Positions 11,901 to 25,600 of a stretch of 64,000 nt of DNA are shown piece after piece (the stretch's first letter is position 1; each line of letters begins with the position of its first letter). The notes below the pieces were generated by a model. That model did no database searches. It was not told where the DNA came from and saw only the letters and a list, made by a program, of their open reading frames with translations. This DNA comes from Hemibagrus wyckioides (taxonomy: Eukaryota; Chordata; Actinopteri; Siluriformes; Bagridae), in NCBI RefSeq assembly GCF_019097595.1, contig NC_080732.1:2813854-2877853 (forward strand), read 5' to 3'. Position numbers and translations under genes: made by a program.

Positions 11901-14900
11901 CACCCAATAATGTTAGCAGTATTCCCAATACAAAGTGTATGTATCAACACGGAAGTTGTGCCACCAAGCTTGGGCTAAAAATAGAACAGACCACCAACGC
12001 CACCAATCTGTCAACAAAAAAATGCCCGAAAAATCACCTAGCTTTTGAATGCATGCCGAAAGCTTTTTGCTTTTATAAACCATTAGAGCCATCTTTATTT
12101 AAAGTACACCTTTTTTCCAGAAATGTTAATGACTTTTATCCATTTAGACATTTATTATGACTAATTAAACACATACAGCCAATCAGGTTTCACCCAGGAG
12201 GAAAAAAGTAGATAGATTGTACGATATAAATGTATTTCTTGGCAGATCTGATGTCCTAAGGTAATGCATCCTCCGGGATGTAGCAGATATTAGTGTCTAT
12301 TAATGTCAAGGACATCATTATATGAGGTCAGTCGAGTGTCATTGATTTTATTATCAGAGTTGATAAGTAGCAGATGAGGCAGATCAGATGTACTCAGTGA
12401 AGTACATCAATGTACTGATTGTAGCTTACGTCAAACATTTGACCCCTTGTACTTGATCACACATATTGGCAGAATGATCCCGAGCCAAATGTCAATGACC
12501 GCTATGGTTCTCTTATTCTTAATCCATGTAGCATGAGTAGGATTCATTATTTAGCCCATAGACTTATTGCCACAGTTTATGAAGGGTTTCTGATGGCTGT
12601 AAACACTTGGAGTTGTGTCACACAGATGGCTCAGCTGTGGTGTTCTTGACAAGGGTTAATGATTACTTGGGGTTTATGATTAGCGCCGTTGCTTAAACGT
12701 AGCTCAGCTCCTAGACCTGACTCTGAAAACTTATCAGCTGCCGAAGGAGTCAAAGTCCAAGAAATGCACCAAACACACAGAGACACGCCGGGATAGGAAC
12801 CTGCTCCGATTCATTCGAAGGGAAATGGCCCCGAGAGTACAAGCTGCTCTGTTTGTTGGTGTTTAGAAGTGTGTGTGTGTGTGTGTGTGTCACCATGGTG
12901 CTGATCCACTGTGTGCCTTTTCAGTGCATCTGGAAGACTCTGGAGAGAGAGAGTAAAAGTCTAGAGGTAAGCCATCTTTCTATCCCTTCAACAGAAGCTG
13001 GAAATGATTTTAGAATGAAATCAGCTAATGATTTTAGAATAATTCACCCTTTAGTGCATGTACTGTGTGTTACACCCTCTTTAAAAGCACCAATTAAAAT
13101 GTTTTTTATCTCTAAACGCAGTGTGTCTGCAGTTATTATAGGTTTTATTTGTTTTGGTGTTAATCCAGAGAAATCATGTGATGTGATTTGCGTAATCAGT
13201 TCTGTTTGCACAAATTTATTCCAGACGCCATCCGGAGCCCCGTCTTACACAGACCTCGTGAAGGAAAATGACGAAAGATACAGCGACTCGGTGTTCGTTA
13301 GTCCTCCCGCCACACCCACATGTGCCTCAGCATCACCCCTGGTAACGACACCGACCTCGCCGGCCTCCTCCTGCGACACGCTCGTCTCTTCCGTGCCCAG
13401 GAGGAGAGCGAACAGAAACCGACCTCGACCGATCTCAGACTACGGGCAGCTCATCTGCAGAAAATATGCCGCCCCCAAGGAGGAAGTGGAACTCCAGGGC
13501 GATGCTCAGGAGGAACGTAACGCTGACAACACACACGATGAGCCACACAGTCAAGAGAACAGCTGTGGGAATGGACACATGGACAGCAGGAGGAGGAGAC
13601 CCATCTCTGTGATTGGAGGAGTGGATCTGTTTGCATCTCCGGATGAGAAGGAAGACGCTGATTTGCCTTCTGTAAGTTCATTTCATCCCTTAACCTTTTA
13701 ATTATGATCCTAAGCTTACGGCATGATAACACTGAAGCCATTAGCACATTTCTTTTAACATTCGTTCTGGAACCTCAACAGTTACGCTAAAACAGCTTGT
13801 AAAAAACATTTCATAAACATTAAAACATTAGATATACAATAAAACATTTCAAACAGTTCAACACTGATGTCGTAAAAATGGCAGCAAATTAGCTAAAATG
13901 TGAGCTAGCTCGCTAATGTACCTTGTCAACTTGATCATGCGTAGCTAAGTAAGAACATTTCATTAATCATATTAAAAGCTAGTCTTAGCCATGATCAGCC
14001 AGTTTAATGTGTATCAGAAAACAAAGACTTTGAACGGTTCAGGAATAACAAAGTTATCATTCATGTTAGCATTCAAATTCCAGCTAACTCAGTATTTTTA
14101 ACCACATTGTATATTATGTATTCAAACTAGCTCACATTATTAAAGAAACTGAAGTTAAAGGTGTTGTTTATTTTTTTTTTATCTCTCACCCAGTGTTAGG
14201 TGTCGCGTTTGACTGAAGCTTTATCTGTTCATTGAAAAGTCCACAGAAACTAAAAACCGTGACAAGAAATGACAGATAAGAAGACCCCCCCCCCACCCCA
14301 GATTTCCATCAGATCATCCTGATTATTGTGAGAATGCAGTAGTCATGTTTTCTCTTTCACTGTACAGGTTTTATTATGGGCTCGTCCGGCTGTAGGTCAT
14401 CTATTACGAGATTTCTTCGGGTCTAATGATGTGTTCGGGTCCCAGAATTACTGTGTTCAAAAGCATACAAGGAGCTCTGTGTTAGCCTGAGTCATAATTG
14501 GCACCGAGAAAACCAGTCGAGGAAAAAAAAAACATAATGGCTCACTTTCGTTTCCTCATACCACAAACTCATACACATCCAAAAGTTCCTGCGGTTTTCA
14601 ATGACCTCACTAAACAACCCCCAGCTTAAAGGAATACTCTGAGGATCTTGATCTGGATTATCTGCAGCGTGTGTGTGATGACCGTGAACAGGAATTTCAA
14701 CACTTTTTGCTTTTCTGAGAAAAGAACATAAACAGCTTGTTTACCCCAAACTCACGTCTAAGAACAAGAGAGACACTCTGTGAAAAGATCTTTAACCCTT
14801 GTGTTATGTTCACGCTCTGAAACCTTTGGTATTGTTCAGGTCAAAGTGACCGGGGGCGATATTTGGGTTTTAAAAGCACTACAGAAATTAAAAGAAAAGT

Positions 14901-16698
14901 CCTTTACATCTGAAAATGCAGATTATTTACAACAAAGTAAAAAATGGGTGAATTTGACCTGATCACTACACAAAGGGTTAAATTATACAACACAAATTCA
15001 ATAAAACAGCTGATGTACACTCATAGTAAACATTAGCATCAGACAGAAATGTGAGAAAGTTTGACCAAAGCTGTTATCCGTCTCTCTCTCACTGAGGTAA
15101 AGAGTAGTTCCGGTTATTTGTGGTTCCAGCGATTTTACTAGGTCCTTGATGGTAATATTGCTGGAATGACAAATTCTTTCCATTCTTAAGAGGAAATATT
15201 TACAGATACTTTTTTGATGGAACAATATCATGAATTTTAGAGGAATTTCAGGAACTTGTAAACCCATGCATTTCCACTGTGGGGTAAAGAAAACCACATC
15301 AGAAGACTTTATTTTTTTTTAGAACATAACAGCTAGAGTATTGGGTTTATTTAATACACGATGGTGAGCCTTAACATTATGACCGCCTGCCTAATATTGT
15401 GTTGCTCCCCCTTTTGCTGCCAAAACAACCCTGAGCCGTTGAGGCATGGACTCCGCTAGATCCCTGAAGGTGTGCTGTGGGATCTGGCACCATCCAGCAC
15501 ATCCCAAAGATGCTGATTTGGATTGAGATCTGGGGAATTTGGAGGCCAAGTCAACACCTCAAACTGGTTGTTGTTCTCAACAAACCATCCCTTAGTGGCA
15601 TGGGCATTATCCTGCTGAAAGAGACCACAGCCATCAGGGAATACCTTTTCCATGACAGGATGTACATGGTCTGTAACAATGCTTAGGTAGGTGGTACGTG
15701 TCAAAGTACGTGGATGGCAGGACCTGAGGTTTCCCAGCAGAACATTGTCCAAAGCATGACACTGCCTCCAGCGGCTTGCCTTCTTCCCATAATGCATCCT
15801 GGTTCCATGTGTTCCCCAGTAAGCCACACACACACTTGATGTAAAAGAAACGTGCTTCATCAGACCAGGCCACCTTCTTGCATTGCTCCATGGTCCAGTT
15901 CTGATGCTTATGTGCCCATTGTTGGTGCTTTTGGCTGTGCACGGGGGTCAGCATGGTCACCCTGACTGGTCTGCAACTACGCAGCTCCACACACAACAAA
16001 CTGTGATGCACTGTGTATTTTTTTTTTTTTTTTTTTGCTGTGTGAGTTTGCAGTAAAAAGTTTTTCTGTGTGTTAAATTCGTGTCCGGAGTTTTGCTTTC
16101 ACAGAGCACTAATCCGAGTGTTAGAAGGTTATCACGCCCCCTAAACATGTCATGGCAAGCAGGTAGTCGAGGCTCATCTTCAGCGTGATGGAAATTGCTC
16201 AGTATTTCTCTGGTGTTATGTTTATTTCTTCATCTGCACTAACCTGATGACTGTTTTTTTCTTTTCTTTTCGAAATGATGCATGCTAGAGTGTTCACACG
16301 AACGTAAAATGCCATCCCTTTTCTCAGGTCATTGCTCGGTACAGGACGGTCACTGAACTCTTTGTGAACTTAAATCATGGTGAATTTGATTAAAAGTGAA
16401 ATCCTTTTGCTTTTCGGTAGCCTGTGACTCGGCCCCCTGTTCCCTCTCATGGTGTGCCTCCGTACCGCGCCGTGTCCGCCCGCCTGCGCCCCTGCGTCTT
16501 CTCCCAGAGCACACCAACGGGCCTGGACCGAGTGGGCTGCCGCAAACAGCACCGAGTCCTCAGCGGTGAGTGTGTGTGTGTGTTTGTCTGTGACAGTGTG
16601 TTTATGGAAGAGAGACATTGCATGGTTGTTCTGTGTTACATGAAAAATTGATATGTGTATGTGCTGGTGTGTATGTGTATGTGCTGGTGTGTATGTGT

Positions 16699-16736
<38 letters not shown>

Positions 16737-17150
16737 GTGAGTGTTTATGGAAGAGAGACATTGCGTTTTTGTTCTGTGTTACATTAAAGATTGGTATGTG
16801 TGTGTGTTGGTGTGTGAGTTAGTAAGTGAGTGTGTGTGTGTGTAGGTTAGTGTGTATATACATTACAATGCATGGTTGTTCTATGTTACATGAAAGTTTG
16901 ATGTGTGTGTGTGTGTGTGTTAGTGCTAGTTAGTTTATGGAAGAGAGACATTACATGGTTCTTCTGTGTTACATTAAATATTGATGTGTGTGTTAGTGTG
17001 TGAGTTAGTAAGTGAGTGTGTGTGTGTGTGTGTGTGTGTTAGAAGAGCAATGTTGCATTGTTGTTCTGTGTAACGTGAAAGACTGATGTGTGTGTGTGTG
17101 TGTTTATGGAAGAAAGACATTGCATGTTTATTCTGTTACTTAAAAGTTTG

Positions 17151-17182
<32 letters not shown>

Positions 17183-20100
17183 ATGGGAACTCAGGGCCGG
17201 ATGACAGCGTGAGTGAGGAGGACGGCAGTTTTGATGAGCTCACAGATGGAACACCGTATCTGCAGCCCGAGGTCGATCTGTCAACTTTAAACCAGGTCAG
17301 TAATCACACATAGACATGTGTATGTACAGGTGTGTGTGTGTGTGTGTGTGTGGTTGTATTGTGAGCTTTCTGTGTTTTATTTGTTGAATCATCAGCATGC
17401 TCACAATGAACACTGAATGTTTTGACACATTACTAGATTTCTCTTGAAGAAAAAAGAAGTTGATCACACCGATAAGGCAGTGATTACAAGGTTTGGTTCA
17501 CTTTAATTAGACAGAAGTGCCCTTACGGAGCTGTGACAATCATGTCGAAGTGATTATTTTATACAGCTTGATAAATCCTGACTTGAGTATCACACTCAGA
17601 GTTTGCAGCACACCATGTGCACACACTGCAGCATATAACCTGTACGATTTCTCTTGAACAGTTAAAGAGTGGGTCACTTTTTGCAAATCATACACACTAA
17701 CAGGCGTAATGTTATGTCCCCTCTTACCTCCTCTAACTCCAGCTTGAAGCTTGTCCTCAGCGCTCCTGCCACGAGCGGAGCCAGCCCATCTTTACCACAG
17801 CTCTGGTCACTCATTTGCACATCATAGATTATTTGCATGTGGAATAAATGAAAGTGCGTTTAGTGAACGTGGAGAAATCATCCCCAGAAGGAGCATTAAC
17901 TACAAATTGCATGCACTCAGCGATCATTTCCTTTCCTGCACATGACCTGATGACATGATCGCTTTCCTAAATCAGACACAATTTAATACCGAATTTCGCC
18001 TGGAAATGGAAATATTTCTAATTGTTTTTATTGGGTTTTTGATGTAAGAGAAAGGAAAGAAAAGACAGAATAGAACAGTATACAGTATTCTACCCATCAT
18101 ACTTTAAAGAAATACAAAAATACTGAATGGAAATGGAAATAAATCTTTCTTTATAACAGGTCAATAAATCCGTTTAACCACCGAGTTCAAAGTCCATGAG
18201 AAGTCCAAGTCTTTGTAAATTATTCTCTTTTGTTAGGACTGATATAGCTGCTGTTTTATACACACTGTTATCTTTTACACTTCTGTACATTTGTACAAAC
18301 TTGAGTTAATTGTTTATCCTGAAGATGATCCTTGATGTGAGGCCATGAGGCAGATGGAACAAATATTATATACAGTGGAAGCTCGGTATACGAGTGCCCT
18401 CCTTTATGAATTTTTTTGCCTTAAGAATTGAAATTTTGTAAGAAATTTGTTTGGAGCCTTTCAGGACTTGTTAGCATCAGTGGAAAGCCGAGCGAAGCCA
18501 ACCGAAGCGAGTTTATGAATTTTAGGAATTTGTTTTCAGTCAGTGAAATCTGTTTTGAAAGATTCAACCCACGATACCAATGTTACCTTTGGCATGTGTT
18601 CAAAAGCTAGGTGATTTTCCGGGCGTTTTTTTTTTTTTTTGTCATCAGATTGATGGTGTGGGTGGTCTGTTCTATTTTTAGCCCAAGCTTGGTGGCACAG
18701 CTTCCTGTGAGGAGCCTTGACATGGAATGCTTGGCTTGGGTCAGTTCTTCGTAAGCAGCCGTACAGTTTACATACGCTTCGTATTGGGAATATTTGTTGG
18801 AGGCTGGAACGGATTATCATGTAGCATTTACATTATTTCTTATGAGAAAATGCGTTTTGCAATACACATTTTCACCTTAGGAACTTGAATCTAATTCCTA
18901 TGCAGAGGTTCCACACATGTTTACATTTCAGAGGAGTGAAATTCCAGCCAAATTGTGAATAAAAATGATTACAATTTTGCGTTTTGCATCATGCTGCTTT
19001 TGTCAAGTTATGGTTTTAAAAATGTGAGGTAAAAAAATGTCGAATAGTCAGGTCATACTTCAAGTGTGTGTGTGTGTGTGTGTTTCTAGGTGGAGATTCT
19101 GAAGATTTTATGTGGTCTGTGTGTGTATTTCTGGGTGGGGTTGCTGCTGATATTCTGTGGTAGACGTGTGTGTAAAAGGATGCCGTTTATGAGCACTGTG
19201 TGTCTGTTAACAGTCAGAGTACTCATATTTTCCGGTCTTTACTGTACACGGGTTCAGATTGTCATGGGGTGTGGTAACAAATCCACATTATTCCACATTA
19301 TTTCAGTGACTACGTTTCTGTCACTAAGCACTTGAGCTATTTAAGAGGCATGTGGGCGGAGCTAGAAATAATTCAGACCGCTGACTAAATGAATAGAATA
19401 ATTATGTCACACAATTTACAAATAAACACTAGGGTCATATTAACCTTCCTATAGCAAGCCACTTACTATAAAAAACACCAACAAAAAGCCAGAGTAATTC
19501 TTAGAGTAACACACACACACACACACACAAACCCACAGTAATGTACAACTAACGTAATTACACTGAAAAAAGAGGCAGATTATAATACATCAAGGCGAAA
19601 ATTATAATTACACTAAATACATGAAGTAACTGGTAAAGTACCATAAATGTAGTGGTGTTACAATTACCGTAAATATGCTAACAAATGGGCAGTTAATATA
19701 ATTACTACAATAACATTAACAAATAGATGAAGAAAAATACATTTTGGGGTTTTAACTGGTATTAACTGTTCATAAACTAACAAATGATAGTGGTTAGCAT
19801 TGTTGCCTCACAGCAATAGTTTACTGGGGTTTACTCCGGGTACTCCGGTTTCCTCCCACAGTCCAAAAATGTACATTAGGTTGATTGGTAATTCTAAATT
19901 GCCCATAGGCGTGTGTGTGGTTGTCTGTCTATACGTGTGGCCCTGTGATGGACTGGTGACCTGTCCAGGGTGTACCCCTGCCTCTCGCCCAATGTGTGCT
20001 GGGATAGGCTCCAGCAGATCCCCGTGACCCTAATTAGGAATAAAGCCGGTATAGAAATTGAATGGATGAAACTTAACAAATGAGCAGAATACAACAAATT

Positions 20101-22592
20101 TAGGAGCATTACAACAACAAGAGCGTTTAAATCTGACTCTTACCACACGTACAGTAACGGCTTGGAAAGCTACTGTACATATAGGAGTATTACAACTATC
20201 GTAAGTATAGTAGGAAATGGACAATAAATTGAGGAACATCGTGTAATATAAATGGACAAACTAGCATAAACCTCTACCATAAATACACTAACAAACGTGC
20301 AAACCGCAGCTGATCCAATCTTTTAGCAGCATCTGTAAACATTACCGTAATACCTGTAGTACAACTTCACAAAACTTCTTATAAACTTAATAAAACCTTT
20401 AATTAATTGAATTAATTAAAATGATTAATTCTACAGGTAGATGCATCACTTTAAGTTATGTCTTAAATCTGATCCAACATTTTTATACACAAAACGTATA
20501 AGTATGCATCTGTATACCTGAGTATGTGTCTCTTCATGTATTACTCAGTATGTTTACATTCTGATGCACGTTATATTCTATATTATTTGACATGTTTACA
20601 TCCCTGGACATTTCAATAACCTCTCATTATTAACTTATTTATATCTATATAAATGGTATTTACATACTTATACATCATTACAATAATCAACTCAATATGG
20701 TGCAGAGAGTTTTACTTAAAAGTGATCTTATTTACAGTCTGAGTTATTTTTATGTGTCTCCTCCGCAGTACATCTCGTCAGGACATGTCGTTTACGCCGA
20801 GGCCCTGTGGGACCACGTGACCATGGGCGAGCAGGAGCTGGCCTTCAAAGCCGGGGACGTCATCCGGGTACTGGATGCCCAGGAGAAAGACTGGTGGTGG
20901 GGGCTGGCGGGCGAGCGTCAGGCCTGGTTCCCCTCCAGCTTTGTGAGGGTAAGTGTAGAGTGAGCTGCGCTCGGGTTCCTCCAGAGCGACGAGCGTGAAA
21001 CAAAGCCACGCTCAGACCACGCTGAGCCATGGAAAACTTCTGAATGGCTCCTGGGGTTGAGTTAAGAGGGCATTGAAGGAGCGTCGCCATGGTTACGGCT
21101 ATTGATTGGCAGGTGTTGCAGGAGGCGGAGGTCATGGGAACGGGGAGGTTTCTAAAGGATGGTGGAAGTACTGTAAATTTGTCTTCTTAGGGAGCAAATA
21201 TGTAGGTTCTGACCTCTTGATTTACTTTGCAGCAGATTAGGTAGTGTCGAGTGGAACAGAACAAACACCGAGTTTGCTCAGTGTCAGAGCTTAAACATGT
21301 TAAAAATATTAGACCAGCCTTCAATATATCATTCCCAGCTTTATTTAGAATTTTAATATTCATGGAAAGTACTCATGGTGTCCCGTAGGTGCGTGTGAAT
21401 CAGGAGGACTCGCCCAGCGACGGTGTGGAGATCTCCCCAGAACAACAGGAGGACCTTTCTAAAGAACCACGCAGCCAGACGTCCGAGCACCGAGAGCAGA
21501 TGAGGGCCAATGTGGTCCAGGAGATCATGAACACCGAGCGCGTCTATATCAAACACCTCCGAGATATCTGTGAGGTGAGCTGCTCGCACTCCGCGCTTTC
21601 ATTACACCTCATGATGTTTTAAAATGCGGCTTCTCTAATATCTTCCCCCATTATAAGCATATGTACAGCCACATACAGCCAAGTGCAAAAAGTTTGTACA
21701 TGCTTAACACAAGATCTGTCATACTTTCTACCATTAAGACTTTATTTATTTATTTGATTCAGCTGAAAATAATTCCTGGGATGTAGTCAGACATCCCACA
21801 GCAGTTCAGTTACTTATTTCTGGGTTTTATTACAGTATTATTAACTACATTTTGCATCTTGGACACTATTTTGTATCTGACCTTAAAAATGAAAACAGAT
21901 ACGACAGCCATGCCCACAAACAACAACAATCTGAATAGAAGGTGAAGACACACCCTCTTAAACACTATTTTTACAAATTGTCTATGATGGATTGTGTAAA
22001 AAACACAGGTTACATAAACACTTTCAAGTTTAATGGTAAAATTCTGATCAATAATGTATTCTAAAGTGAATATAAAAAAATAAATAAGTTCCAAATTTCA
22101 AAACCCCTAACTTTTTACTCTGCTTTATAATTTATCATTACTTTCTACTCCAGCTTCTTTCCTTTCCTCTGTCCACTTTGTCAGTGATGCTTCTGTTGTT
22201 GTTGTTCAGTAAAGTTGTGTATTAAGATGTAAATAGTGGTGATATTAATACTGGTAGTTGTAGCTCTGTGGTGGAAAATCTTGGTTGGTTACTCTAATAA
22301 GCACATTTTTAACACGATAACACAGTGTCTCAGGACTCACTTGAGGGATTTGCATTTCTTTATCTAAAATCCTTCTCCTCATTGTGTCTAATCCTTCCGA
22401 GATGAAAGAGTCACAGCAGGATACTTTCTCTGTGTGCGTTTTTCACATCGAGCTCCATGTGTGGTTTTTTTGCTCACTGCTGCCCCCTGAAGGACAAACA
22501 CTGGAATAACGACAACGAAGACGCATGAAAGAACATGAAATCCTTCATACCATAGTTACTTGTCTCTTTAGTGACAGGATTTGTTTGCTAAA

Positions 22593-22628
<36 letters not shown>

Positions 22629-25600
22629 CTTCAGGGTTATATCCGCCAGTGCAGGAAACACCCGGGTATGTTCACAGACGCTCAGCTCAAGACTATCTTC
22701 AGCAACATCGAAGATATCTACAAGTTCCAGCGGAAGTTCCTGAAGGATCTGGAAAAGAATTATGATAAAGAAAACCCTCACCTGAGTGAGATTGGGTCCT
22801 GCTTCCTTCAACAGGTACATCTAATTCACTAAAAGAGAGGGAAAAAGAGAAGCTGGTGAAGGTGAAGGAACGCCTGTTTGTTTATAGCTGCTGTAACAAC
22901 AATGTTTCACAACATCTCCAGATCCTCTCAGTGTAAAGGAGATTAATATAAAGGCTGTGGCTTTTGGATAATTGTTAATCTAGCTTTAACATTTGATTCT
23001 CACACACACATTCCATCCGTCTCGGTCAGGGTGAAGGTTTCTCCATATACTCGGAGTACTGTAACACACACCCGGCGGCGTGCGCTGAGCTGCAGAGACT
23101 GATGAAGCAGGGACGCTATAAACACTTCTTCGAGGCTTGTCGTCTCCTGCAGCAGATGATTGACATCTCCATCGCCGGCTTCCTGCTTACTCCTGTGCAG
23201 AAGATCTGCAAATACCCGCTTCAGCTGGGCGAGCTGCTCAAATACACACCGAAAGACCACAGGTAACACACACACACACCTGCATTAACAAACACTAATC
23301 TCCACTGACGTCAGTGAAAAAATGTCATTTTAAATGCTTTTTAAATTTTTTTTTTTTATTTCATATAAAATAAACTAGCAACAAAATCACTGGAATAATG
23401 TGTATTTTTAAAATAAAATATTATAATAAAAATAAAATATAATTTTACTTTATTTATTGAAAATTTATTAATTTTACTTCTAAATGTTTACAGTAGGTTT
23501 TTTTTTTAATTGATATTTAACCTGATTAAAAAATAAAAAAGTTGCATTGTGATGCTCAGCAATTGGTTGAATTTAATAGAAAAATGCTCAGCTTGCTCAG
23601 TAGGCTTTACTGAATCAATGATATTGATCAAGATCTCATAAAATGCTTTAAAACAACTTAAAAATATGTTTTAAAGCCCAGAAGCCGATTTAAAGCTGAA
23701 CATTTAAGCCTACCCTGTCCTAGCCTTAATTTCATAAAATAAAAATAATAAAATTATTCTCTTAAAGTTTGCATTTTAGTTCTTTTTATATATGACATAT
23801 ACATAACATGAGAGCTTTTCTAAGAGTCTGATAAATACAGCGCTTCATTTCTCACATTATTAACATCCTCCAATACAAACTTGTGCTTATTATTCCATTA
23901 ATCATTAATGTGCTCGTTTCAGTGACTACGCAAGTGTGTGTAAAGCCCACGAGGCGATGAAGAACGTGGCCAGTCTGATCAACGAGAGGAAGAGGAGGCT
24001 GGAGAGCTTCGACACCATCGCACACTGGCAGGAGGCCATCATGCACTGGGAGGTGAGGACGGAGCGCTGATCTCTGACCACTGTTGTCTCAGCTGCACTT
24101 CAGCATGAGAGGGTCACTCAACTGGAGTTTTAGCTTTTCACTCGCCAGTTGAAGTGTGTTCGGGAAAAAAAATGCTGTGGAAAAGGTCAAACACTTCAGC
24201 ACAGATTTTGTGTCCATTTTCACTTTTCCACACTACCAGATTCTACACAGAGTGTTTTCCTTCCTTTTACTCTTAGAAGAAAGAGAGTTCATTAGATAAA
24301 TGATTAAAATTCTTAGCTTCCTAGAAGAGTTTACTTTCAAACCCTTTCTGTTAGGAAAACCCTTTCTATATAGACATTTAAAGGTTCAACCATAAGGAAT
24401 ATATATATAATTACACACAATATGTAAATTATATAAAACATTGTAGTTCACCAGTTCACGGTTTTATCAGTTTTAAAGGATTTTTCTGCTTTGTAGGTTG
24501 CGTTTCAGACATGTGCACCCTCGGGGCAATACCCGTGCTGTCCACCAGGGGGCACTGGTTTCACTCTTATTCAGAAACTGTATAATTTACATGGATTGCA
24601 GTGATTTCAGATTTTACCACAGTTATTACAACTGCAATCAAAGCGTCACCTAAATAATGTGTTATATTATTTATTATTATTAAATTATTACATAAATTAT
24701 ATATTCTATATATAAATATATAGAATATATATGTGTGTGTATATATATATATATAACATGGGCTGCTTGTGTTTTCCGTCAGGGTGAAGATGTGTTATCA
24801 CGGAGCTCTGAGCTGGTCCATTCGGGTGAGCTGACACGAGTGGTCCGTGCCGGGAAGACACAGCAACGCAGCTGCTTCCTGTTCGACCATCAGCTGGTCT
24901 TCTGTAAAAAGGACGTCCTGTGGCGGGACCTGCTGCACTACCGCGGACGCCTTAACACAGACGGCTTAGTGACTCTGGATCTCCCCGACGGCCGTCACCC
25001 GGATTTGGGCACTCTGCGAAACGCCGTCGCCTTGCGCAACCACGACACGCTGGAGGTGCTGTGTGTGCTGAGCTGCAGGAAAGCCCAGGACAAGCAGCTG
25101 TGGCTTGAGGCTTTCAGTCGAGAACGCAGACGTGTGAAAGAGGACCAGGAAATGGGTGAGTCTTGGAGCTTTACCTTCACACTGGAGACTCCTAAAGAAA
25201 TGTCTATGATATGTAACAGCCAGCGGTAGGTGCTGTGCAGGTAAACCTCATTCCCCTAATCTCAAGAGGTGCACTAGCGACTGATGCTAGTGGCTGCAGT
25301 CTTTAGCCTCCTTGTTAGTGTGCTGGTCTCCCATGCCTGGAGACCCCGGTTCAAGACCCGTTTGAAGCGGGTGCAAGTAGGACCCATGGGGGTTACATTG
25401 GTGTCGTGACCTGGATGGGAGTGAGGTTTAGTGGGGTAGGTGTAACAGAGGCCAGCGGTAGGTGCTGTGAAGGTAAACCTCACTCCCATGATCTCAAGAG
25501 GTGCACTAGTGGCTGCAGTCTTTAGCCTCCTTGTCAGTGCACCTGCCTCCCATGCCAGAGACCCGGGTTCAAGACCCGCTTGGAGCGGGTGCGAGTAGAA

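Noticed and set aside
13451..13747. Minus-strand open frame opposite spata13 exon 4
   Set aside because: It is a shadow of the real coding exon, which has correct splice sites and conserved phase.
25330..25360. tRNA genes at the GGTTCAAGACC motifs
   Set aside because: Only the Pol III boxes match. No cloverleaf arms are evident, and the motif recurs in a repeated SINE-like unit.
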